This document shows positions 58,501 to 64,000 of a stretch of DNA of 64,000 nt, piece after piece (within the stretch, counting starts at the first letter, position 1; each line of letters opens with the position of its first letter). Both the position numbers and the translations under genes were made by a program. The notes under the pieces are model-generated. The model saw nothing but the letters and a program-made list of their open reading frames with translations. It ran no database searches and had not been told where the DNA came from. This stretch comes from Breviolum minutum Mf 1.05b.01 (lineage: Eukaryota; Sar; Dinophyceae; Suessiales; Symbiodiniaceae). Location of the stretch: NCBI GenBank assembly GCA_000507305.1, contig DF239935.1, positions 36,444-100,443 of the forward strand, written 5' to 3'.

Positions 58501-59923
58501 ATTCCGTTGGTGGAAAAGTCCACGCAGACCATCTCAGATCCTGAGGCTGATGATTGTTGCTCTCAGCCATGTCAACTGCGCCAGCAAACAGCTTCACCAG
58601 ACACAAGAAATATAATTACTGTATATGGATCCGGATATGAGATGATGATATACTGTCTACTGACATACATGTGGAATTGTAATTCATGCTTTTGCTGCAT
58701 GATATCACTATATCGTGTTCGCTGCAGAACAGAAGACACCCAACAATGGATGGTTGCTTGGTGGTTTTATATGTTTTTTTATCAAAGCTGGGTGTCACAT
58801 ACCCTATTTTCTTCGTTTGTGGTGTTGCTCATGCGCATGCCAGGTCAGAAGTGTTGCCACCCGTTGCTTTGCAACACTACAAGCGGCTGAGAAGGCGATT
58901 GAAAATAAATCAATGTTATGCAGAGATTTGTAGCATGTTTTGAGCTTTAGGGATGGATGTTTGATGGGGTTGTGGGCCTTTGTGTAGGACATGTTGTTGC
59001 TGCAGCATGATCTCCACCACAAGAAGCATTTGTGAAGACTGGAGTATATAATTCTTTCGTTTGAAATTGGAGCAAGAATACACACAACAAAAGTCTTTTG
59101 ATTGTGACATAGTTCAGTAGAATCCATCCAGCCAGCCCAGAAAAATACATTCGGAATATTTCCTCTTCTTGACATGTAGTGACTCTTAGTGGCCACAAGG
59201 CTCTCATATGTCTCCTGGTTCCCAGGCGGATCGTAGAAGGTTCATCAGCAAAGCTTCTGCCTGAAACTCAGTCCATTCCAGGAAAGAAAAAATGTCCATC
59301 ATTCAACTCAACATTTCTTGGAGAAAACTTAAGTATGACAAAAGGAAACCAAGCATGCAGTCCATGTTTATGGGAACAGCACCACTTTTGATGGAAACCT
59401 GATGAGACTCCTTCGGTGCGCGAAATGTACACTTAAGTCCAGCATTTCCGTTTCATATATGAAGCAAAAAAACGTAGAACATAGGAATAGCTTGTAGAAC
59501 TAGTTTTGTCTTTGTAGGTATTTGTTGAGCTTTAAGAGGATCATCCCGAACCTCACTAGTCATGAAGTGGTTCCCAGTGCCTCTATCGATGTCAAGGTCG
59601 TGGATTTGCTACAAGACAAGATTCCTGCAGAGAAGCTCCAACTTGCCACTCGAATCAAGAAATGTAGTGAATGTTCTTTAAATGGTAATATCATGTAATA
59701 TCAGTATCTATATGAATGTATCATCAATATCCTAGCCCCAAATCATCTCAGGAGTCCATCTGGGCCGAAAAAAACACGTCATTTCCGGGAAGTTCAGCAC
59801 TTTTCAAGAGATCCAGGTGAGCGACGTTGTGATCGACTATGTTGCAGCGCTATGTGCCTGTATGAGTGTCATGGTCTCAGTGGATGGCAGCGGCAGGTGC
59901 AAGTGAGTGGATGCAACTAATGC

Positions 59924-59980
<57 letters not shown>

Positions 59981-62648
59981 GGGCCAAATTATGTGAGGCC
60001 TGCAGAAGCTTCGAACTTGCGGAATGGTGGCAGTGCATTGTGTTCCAAGCTTAGCTTGGATCGTTTCAGATTTATGGATGCTTTCAGAAGAGCAAAAAGA
60101 AAAGATACTTTCAAAACGTTCCTCCGAATGTGGGCTCGACGGAAAGTTCCACAGACCTTGAGGCCTTATCTCTCACCTTCGATTCTATCCGTCGAGGACT
60201 GTGAGGATTTGGTGCCCGAGTCTCAGCAAAGAACAGGGAAGCCAGCAGTGTAACAGAGAACTGGAGATGTTGGAAGAAAGATTTCAACAGGACCGTGGTG
60301 TTCCATGGTCAAGTAAAGCCTTATTGTCATCACCTTACCCTCAGACCAAATAAGGCCTGAGTTGCTGGAATCCTGCTATGATGCTGCCGAAGGCGATGAT
60401 ATAGAAGATTTGGAAGAAGAAGGTGGGCGAACTTTTGGCAGACAGCCGACTTACTAGGGGAAGGTGGTCGATTTTACCTTTTTTCACGTAAGACCTGGTA
60501 GGTGAAGACTTGTGCAATTGCATTTTTACGCTTGGCTATGGAGTCCAGACCTTAAAATTGCATTGAACAAGAAGAGCTTCAAAACTTGAAGTGCATCCTG
60601 CATATCTTCCACATTGATTTTTATAGTAGTTTTCCTATGTCTGCTTGACTGTATAGTTCCATTGTGTTCTGTGGTTCTTTGCGGGAAGGCTTTTTATAGA
60701 CAGATAGCTTGGTTGCCTTGTTGCGAATGGTACACCGCAAAAGCCCTGATGTAAGGCATTGACATTGCTCAACAACACAAGGCTCATAGGGGAATTGGTA
60801 TGGATTGTTGGTTGGACACAAGACTAAACAGTTGTTTGATGTTATTTGATGAGGTTGGAAAGACCACAGGGAGTACAGAATCGTTAATCACCAGGTACCA
60901 GAATTTCATCCAATTTCACCAGATTCTCATGTCACATCGATGTGACCACCTTGTCACACATCCTCCGGAGGTTGCATCTTAAGAGAGGAAGATGTTATGG
61001 CCTTTGCGGCTTGAACCTCAGGAAAAACATTGGAATAAAAACATCCTTTTTGCAGAACTTCCAGAGTGCCATTGCAGATAGAAATTCAGAGATTTGAGGG
61101 CTTCTCAGATTTTCTATTGTTCAATGATATTCAATGTTTTTGCGATACTCGGATTCAGATACTACATTCAGGTCGTCAGGTAGCAACCCATGGTGGGTAC
61201 AGCCATTTCCAAAGTGGACATTGAGGTCCCAACGACTGTGGCAAGAGCACGCTCTTGAAAGCCATCAACAACGAACAGGTGCGTCAGTGTTCCGCACTGG
61301 GCCCTCATTGACTATCATCCTATTGACAGTTTGCTTACAAGGTGGACGGCTTCCCTCCCAAGAGTGAGCTGGTGACAGCCTTTGTGGAACATGGTGTGGG
61401 TGAGACTGAGCCGGAATGTGAGTCCGGGAAACCTGGATACCAAAAAATGGTAGAGGTGATGTGGTTTTGAGTTGGGAAGATTTGTTTTAAACCAATGGTT
61501 TCTTGGTCCGGCCTGAATATCCCGAAAGTGTTGAAGGTATTCGATAGTTGGATCATGTTGAGTTGATACTTATGTGTATTATTACCAAGTTAGATTATTG
61601 ATTCTTTTGGGTGCGAACATAGGGTGTGTGTACATGTATAAATGTACATATTCAGTTATATCACCTTGGACATATACATGTCGCTGTATTGTTGGGAACG
61701 CAGATCAAGTTGTCAAGTCGCTTGCAGGATCGCTTGAAGCGACCAAAAACTTTGTGAAAAAAAGTTGATTAAAGACATTTTTCAGTGGGAAAAAAGGGAA
61801 GATTTACAATTCCAAAGGCAAATGTTACTATATAAATAATACTTATTACGTACATTTATTGTTCTTGAAGTTATTTGACCTCCAATACGCCCTTTAAAAA
61901 AGTACGGCTCTGGTTTTGAACAGCATCCGGATCGCTCCGATGGGTTTGAGGTGGACTCCTTTGGAATACATTTTTGCAGATGAAACCATTCAAGCGATGG
62001 GAGTCAAGAGCCTTGGCTGATCACAAGATCATCAATTTGTTGGTTTCCTTGGTGTCCAAAATAGGTACATCCATTCCTCTTTGAAGGTGAACTACTAATA
62101 TCTATAGGAATACCTGAAATCATGAAGATTTTCAGGAAGAGAATCTGGTATTGTCAAAATTGGAACTGAGGAAGAGGAAGGCCTGGCTTTTCGCATTTTT
62201 GTGTTTCTTTCACTTGTGCTTTTTCCTTGCATCTCAGCCATACTCCAACAATCTACCTTTGTCAGGTAGTTGCAGCGTTACGAAACGTGGGCTTTGATGA
62301 CCAAAAGCTGAAAAGCGAGTTTGCTCCTCAAGAGTTTGAGAATTTTTCATCCATCACCAGTTACAGGAGTCAAAAAAAAAATGTGAAACGTGCCCAAAAT
62401 TTGCTGGGCATTTTGAAGCCATTCATTTCTGAAGGGGTCAGTATTTTGCACGTTGATTCCAAGAAGACTCCGTTTTTTTTAAACGATGTCAGAAATGGTC
62501 GCGATTACATGGTCAACGCAAATCGTTGACAAATCCACCAAGTTGCTGGTTGTTTGGGAACGAGGATCGGGCATCTCTCTGGAGGATGGAAGATGAAGTC
62601 TGATCCTCATGGAACTGACATCAGAGTGAGATGTCAGAAGATGCCTGG

Positions 62649-62728
<80 letters not shown>

Positions 62729-64000
62729 TTCTTCTTCCGGTAGTCTTTATTTTCATTTTGTTTGTTCTGGAGTCGCAGTGTTTGATGAGCTTGCAGAGTT
62801 GCATCAGGCTTGGGCTTGTGCGAGCCATGCTGATGTGCGCAGATATTCTTTTGCTGGATGAACCAACTGGCTGATGCCTCACAAAAGTCACCAGAAACGA
62901 GGAGTGAAAGTTTACCCTTGATCCCGAGCCTCACGAAGCCTACAAGATTTGTTTTGAGGCCATCTGGACGTTGCGAACGTGACCTGGTTGGGCGACTATT
63001 TGCTACTTGGCTTTAAGCAGATGATTGTGTTCGATGTTGTGAGTTTGATTTGATATCTTTCTGTTCAAGACTCACCGCATTCATGCATGTTCTATATCTT
63101 GACCTTATGAAGAAGTTCATGTTTGAATGAGGAATGTCACACAGGCGATTGGTCAGGTCGATGCTCCATTCCTTAGATTCTCCTTTCTTTTATGTACACT
63201 TCCAAACCATTCTGTGATCCTGCGCTACTTCATATAATGATTGACAATGAATACATCTCACTTTCAGTTCCCACATAACATATCCCGCAAGGGTTTTCTC
63301 CTTCTGCCTAGGCTCAGTCTGGGCAAAAATGCGACCCGACCAGTGACCACCATTGTGGTCTCGCACGACACGGCTTTCCTGGACAAAGTTTGCAGTCATG
63401 TCATCAATGTGAAGCAAAGAAAGTCGGGCTTCTCAGTTATTTTCTCATGTTTTTTTTTTCGCTGTGGGCAAACCATGAGTCGTAAGGATTCCCTTAAGCT
63501 GATGGACTCCTAAGAGATAGGTTCCTTTACTGGAAGCAACTGTAAGACAGATCAAGAGATGCCCCATTTGCCTAGAGTCCCCCGTCAAGGCTCAAGACTT
63601 ACAAGGGCAACATCACAGATTTCGTCCGAAGATGTCCAGAAGCCAAGTCACTACCTTAGTGGCACATGGACTGTGCCGAATCAGAAGTGTAGGAAATACT
63701 GTAGACTCACACCTTTCACATCCTTGCAGTGGCTTCTCTTGCGAATGAATCATTTAATTGCTGGAAACGAGGTCATATCTCAGCCTAACGAATGAAAAGC
63801 AACGCTTCGTTCTACCAGAGCCAGGTATGCTTGAGGTGCAGCTGTTGTGTTGTTCAACGGCATGAGTAGCATCGGCAGACATGACCGACTGTCAGGGCGT
63901 GAAGTCCAAGGGAAAAAAGCTCTTGAAGATGCAAAATGTCACTGGGCCCAATTAGAATACAGATATGAGAGAGGCTGATAGGTATAATGCATTATATAAT
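55508..64000 (+). CDS. eEF3-like translation elongation factor (ABC-F/EF-3 family), multi-exon, 3' end beyond window
   Basis: This gene encodes an elongation factor 3-like ATPase. In fungi eEF3 binds the ribosome and uses ATP to release E-site tRNA during elongation; related proteins occur in several algae and protists. Seen here in order: HEAT-type exons (about 56.2-59.9 kb), an acidic linker (60355-60422), the family's LCNC motif (60502 on), Walker A GPNDCGKST (61226-61278), VDGFPP (61342 on), signature LSGGWKMK (62565-62597), Walker B ILLLDEPT (62808-62869), HLDV (62959 on), H-loop VVSHD (63312-63408), and the inter-domain PEPGMLEGVKSK segment (63784-63943). Residue spacing matches yeast eEF3 across splice junctions, so most introns from 57.9 kb on can be placed. 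The second ABC domain and C-terminus lie off the window. The start is uncertain: an ATG at 55508 opens a 20-codon exon ending at a GT donor, but it could be internal. It follows the large repeat-protein gene on the same strand. Confidence 0.9.
56076..56861 (+). CDS. eEF3-like gene, N-terminal HEAT-repeat exons
   Basis: Three stretches look like HEAT helices collinear with yeast eEF3. Around 56076-56120 reads VETVLPFVLGAM. Around 56262-56360 reads LSCKVGALRLLALM followed by an acidic segment. The clearest is 56765-56861, which contains LAQQLDRIMPHIAEMLNDA, runs between an AG acceptor and a GT donor, and resembles the MPELIPVLSETMWD part of yeast eEF3. HEAT repeats in this family contact the ribosomal head. 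Exact edges of the first two pieces are not fixed, and the intervening sequence shows nothing else coding. Confidence 0.55.
57127..57190 (+). CDS. eEF3-like gene, HEAT exon
   Basis: After an AG acceptor (aaacgcag) the frame reads FAASLKAADTAKVLFECAQ. This resembles the KKEVKAAATAAMTKATETVDN segment of yeast eEF3 that follows the MPELIPVL helix. The exon contains an imperfect inverted repeat (CCGCC...GGCGG) that is explained by the coding sequence. The downstream donor was not fixed. Confidence 0.5.
57858..57893 (+). CDS. eEF3-like gene, HEAT exon (VNQLSEIVFVQS)
   Basis: This 36 nt exon is preceded by an AG acceptor and encodes VNQLSEIVFVQS. Joined to the next exon (57966) it gives FVQS-VETPALAVVMP, matching the FVxxVxxPxLxxMVPLL helix of eEF3 HEAT repeats. 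The intron that follows (57894-57965) starts with GC, not GT. Confidence 0.75.
57966..58034 (+). CDS. eEF3-like gene, HEAT exon (VMPLILRGLKDRDER)
   Basis: The exon encodes VETPALAVVMPLILRGLKDR and then ER. It corresponds to the yeast eEF3 stretch LSIMVPLLSRGLNERE, a diagnostic HEAT helix pair. The acceptor is AG|G. The 3' edge is approximate. Confidence 0.8.
58287..58370 (+). CDS. eEF3-like gene, HEAT exon (DNMCKLV)
   Basis: The exon encodes TKRRALVIADNMCKLVPDV followed by TEIQPFLP. This is a near match to yeast eEF3 GIKRKSAVIIDNMCKLVEDP...APFL, the most conserved HEAT element. It ends with two bases of a split codon at a GC donor (58371). Splicing to 58497 restores PFLPTLIPLVEKS against yeast PFLGKLLPGLKSN without a gap. 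Confidence 0.9.
58497..58545 (+). CDS. eEF3-like gene, HEAT exon (ISDPE)
   Basis: It encodes LIPLVEKSTQTISDPE, the counterpart of LLPGLKSNFATIADPE in yeast eEF3. The donor is GC (58546). Joining to 58844 gives ISDPE-VRSVATRCFATL, with the same length as yeast IADPEAREVTLRALKTL. The alternative end three bases later (GCT|GA) would insert one residue and is less likely. Confidence 0.85.
58844..58905 (+). CDS. eEF3-like gene, HEAT exon (VRSVATRCFATL)
   Basis: Following an AG|G acceptor, the frame reads VRSVATRCFATLQAAEKA. It continues the HEAT helix after the DPE motif. Two other frames are open here but lack any family match. The 3' edge was not resolved. Confidence 0.75.
59539..59660 (+). CDS. 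eEF3-like gene, exon between HEAT domain and four-helix region
   Basis: The frame reads IIPNLTSHEVVPSASIDVKV and continues VDLLQDKIPAEKLQLATRI. It aligns with yeast eEF3 around AGDVSTTLQVVNELLKDE and precedes the VVEYIAAIG-like exon at 59817. It is acidic/amphipathic, as expected. Both edges are approximate. Confidence 0.7.
59817..59855 (+). CDS. eEF3-like gene, exon (VVIDYVAAL)
   Basis: After an AG|G acceptor this short exon encodes VSDVVIDYVAALC, matching FKIVVEYIAAIGADL of yeast eEF3. A GC donor at 59856 is likely but is not proven by alignment. The intron that follows carries the GAT microsatellite at 59925-59979. Confidence 0.75.
59925..59979. repeat. (GAT)n microsatellite in an eEF3 intron
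   Basis: Eighteen tandem GAT triplets lie between the eEF3-like exons at 59817 and 60153. Poly-Asp and poly-Met frames are artefacts. Confidence 0.9.
60153..60235 (+). CDS. eEF3-like gene, exon (TLRPYLSPSIL)
   Basis: After an AG acceptor the frame encodes TLRPYLSPSILSVEDCEDLV and then PESQQR. It has the same length and pattern as HITPYMTIFLHEKKAKDILDEFRKR in yeast eEF3, the segment just before the acidic linker. The 3' edge is approximate. Confidence 0.7.
60355..60422 (+). CDS. eEF3-like gene, acidic linker exon
   Basis: It encodes PELLESCYDAAEGDDIEDLE and EE, with a split glycine codon at the end. It corresponds to the acidic NFDDEEDEGEDLCNC linker of yeast eEF3. It is bounded by an AG|G acceptor and a GT donor (gtgggc). 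The intron 60423-60501 is 79 nt, and splicing restores EEEGEDLCNC. Confidence 0.85.
60502..60546 (+). CDS. eEF3-like gene, LCNC exon (start of ABC domain 1)
   Basis: It encodes EDLCNCIFTLGYGVQTL, matching yeast EDLCNCEFSLAYGAKILL, the lead-in strand of the first ATP-binding domain. LCNC is a hallmark of the eEF3 family. The 3' edge is uncertain because the next assigned exon (60971) needs two bases of a split codon. A further tiny exon or an unusual donor may lie between them. Confidence 0.85.
60971..61008 (+). CDS. eEF3-like gene, exon (LKRGRCYGLCG)
   Basis: It encodes LHLKRGRCYGLCG, matching yeast LRLKRARRYGICG immediately before Walker A. The last codon is split by a GC-AG intron (61009-61225). 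Splicing restores CGPNDCGKST. Confidence 0.9.
61226..61278 (+). CDS. eEF3-like gene, Walker A exon of ABC domain 1
   Basis: It encodes GPNDCGKSTLLKAINNEQ, where the first Gly is split with the previous exon. This is the nucleotide-binding P-loop GxxxxGKST, like GPNGCGKSTLMRAIANGQ of yeast eEF3, with Asp replacing the fourth-position Gly. A GT donor follows (gtgcgt), with a 63 nt intron to 61341. Confidence 0.95.
61342..61421 (+). CDS. eEF3-like gene, exon (VDGFPPKSE)
   Basis: It encodes VDGFPPKSELVTAFVEHGVG and ETEPEC, matching yeast VDGFPTQEECRTVYVEHDIDGTHSD. The final Glu codon is split by a GT-AG intron (61422-61950, 529 nt). Splicing gives PECEWTPLEYIF. Confidence 0.9.
61951..62318 (+). 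CDS. eEF3-like gene, two exons linking Walker A to the signature motif
   Basis: Exon 61951-62002 encodes WTPLEYIFADETIQAMG. Exon 62266-62318 encodes VVAALRNVGFDDQKLKS with a split Glu. Together they have the same length as yeast TSVLDFVFESGVGTKEAIKDKLIEFGFTDE. The introns 62003-62265 and 62319-62564 are both GT-AG. Placing the first donor at GGA|GTCAAG is supported by exact length agreement (20 residues from Phe to the Gly-Phe pair). Confidence 0.85.
62565..62597 (+). CDS. eEF3-like gene, ABC signature exon (LSGGWKMK)
   Basis: This 33 nt exon encodes IGHLSGGWKMK, the signature (C-loop) of ABC domain 1, identical at its core to fungal eEF3 LSGGWKMKLALARA. The last Lys codon is split by a GT-AG intron (62598-62807). 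That intron is dominated by a CAT microsatellite. Confidence 0.95.
62655..62728. repeat. (CAT)n microsatellite in an eEF3 intron
   Basis: About 24 tandem CAT triplets make up a third of the 210 nt intron (62598-62807) separating the LSGGWKMK exon from the Walker B exon. Poly-His and poly-Ser frames are artefacts. Confidence 0.95.
62808..62869 (+). CDS. eEF3-like gene, Walker B exon
   Basis: It encodes LGLVRAMLMCADILLLDEPT plus a split Gly. ILLLDEP is Walker B with the catalytic Glu, followed by the D-loop region. Fungal eEF3 has DEPTNHLD; this gene reads DEPTGHLD after a GC-AG intron (62870-62958, 89 nt). Confidence 0.95.
62959..63001 (+). CDS. eEF3-like gene, D-loop exon (HLDVANVTWL)
   Basis: It encodes HLDVANVTWLGDY, matching yeast HLDTVNVAWLVNY. 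It ends in a split Leu codon at a GC donor (63002). The intron 63002-63311 is GC-AG, and splicing gives GDYLLSLGKNATRPVTTIVV. Confidence 0.9.
63312..63408 (+). CDS. eEF3-like gene, H-loop exon (VVSHD)
   Basis: It encodes LSLGKNATRPVTTIVVSHDT and then AFLDKVCSHVIN. VVSHDTAFLDKVC is the switch-histidine region of ABC domain 1, compared with ISHDSVFLDNVC in yeast. A GT donor follows at 63409, with a phase 0 boundary. Confidence 0.95.
63576..63658 (+). CDS. eEF3-like gene, exon (RLKTYKGNITDFV)
   Basis: It encodes SPPSRLKTYKGNITDFVRRC and PEAKSLP with a split Tyr, matching yeast YEGLKLRKYKGNFTEFVKKCPAAKAY in length and sequence. The acceptor is AG|A, one of few not followed by G. The donor is GT (63659). 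Confidence 0.9.
63784..63943 (+). CDS. eEF3-like gene, exons between ABC domains (PEPGMLEGVKSK)
   Basis: Exon 63784-63835 encodes LTNEKQRFVLPEPGMLE. A 60 nt GT-AG intron (63836-63895) follows, then an exon from 63896 reading GVKSKGKKLLKMQNVT. Together they match yeast [25 protein letters not shown], the bridge to the second ABC domain. The last exon runs to about 63943, where the next donor was not identified. The rest of the gene is outside the window. Confidence 0.9.

Noticed and set aside
62479..62934. Poly-Met and poly-His frames at 62.6-62.7 kb
   Set aside because: They derive from the (CAT)n tract inside an eEF3 intron that is fixed by protein alignment on both sides.
1..64000. Prokaryotic, phage, plasmid or CRISPR content
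   Set aside because: There are no long contiguous genes with ribosome binding sites, no direct-repeat/spacer arrays, no rRNA or tRNA recognised, and abundant intron structure; all point to a eukaryotic nuclear scaffold.

Overview
ORGANISM. The window is nuclear DNA from an intron-rich eukaryote, most likely a dinoflagellate of the Symbiodiniaceae type. Four observations support this. Coding sequence is broken into very many short exons (about 35-250 nt). Most acceptors read AG|G. At least six introns that can be placed by protein alignment start with GC rather than GT. A ~100 bp terminal-inverted-repeat element is present whose open frames resemble the 'FPKNRGTPKW...' peptides I remember from Symbiodinium gene predictions (memory, not a search). 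There are no bacterial operons, ribosome binding sites or phage genes. Most ATG-to-stop frames are meaningless here because real exons are short and usually lack an ATG.

LAYOUT. (1) 0.2-7.7 kb: coiled-coil and Pro/Arg-rich exons of one or more unidentified plus-strand genes. (2) About 9.4-13.2 kb and 16.8-22.4 kb: plus-strand exons of probable extracellular/membrane proteins, including a DUF4215-type cysteine-rich unit (10.65-11.22 kb), a transmembrane exon (19.2 kb) and a Pro/Met-rich exon (22.3 kb). (3) 23.9-24.95 kb: a long AT-rich pentanucleotide-like satellite. (4) 25-36.2 kb: scattered plus-strand exons of unidentified genes and a 152 bp MITE with a 5 bp target duplication. (5) About 36.5-55.0 kb: roughly 50 plus-strand exons that read as one very long coiled-coil/repeat protein. 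A motif of the type V-x-[VI]-D-[FL]-x-P-[VI]-[LF]-x-x-[IV] recurs in it. (6) About 55.5 kb to the right edge: a translation elongation factor 3 (eEF3)-like gene, truncated by the window edge. It has N-terminal HEAT repeats, an LCNC motif, and a first ABC domain with Walker A, LSGGWKMK signature, Walker B and H-loop.

The confident genes all lie on the plus strand, as expected of unidirectional dinoflagellate gene clusters. The genes have no evident shared pathway. The firmest result is eEF3, where splice sites can be fixed by residue-by-residue agreement with known eEF3 proteins. The most novel items are the repeat protein, the small TIR elements with target-site duplications, a 33 bp-arm foldback at 12.7 kb, and the high share of GC-AG introns.

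LIMITS. Apart from eEF3, gene boundaries are not resolved and exon edges are approximate. Translation reading was by eye, without similarity searches.
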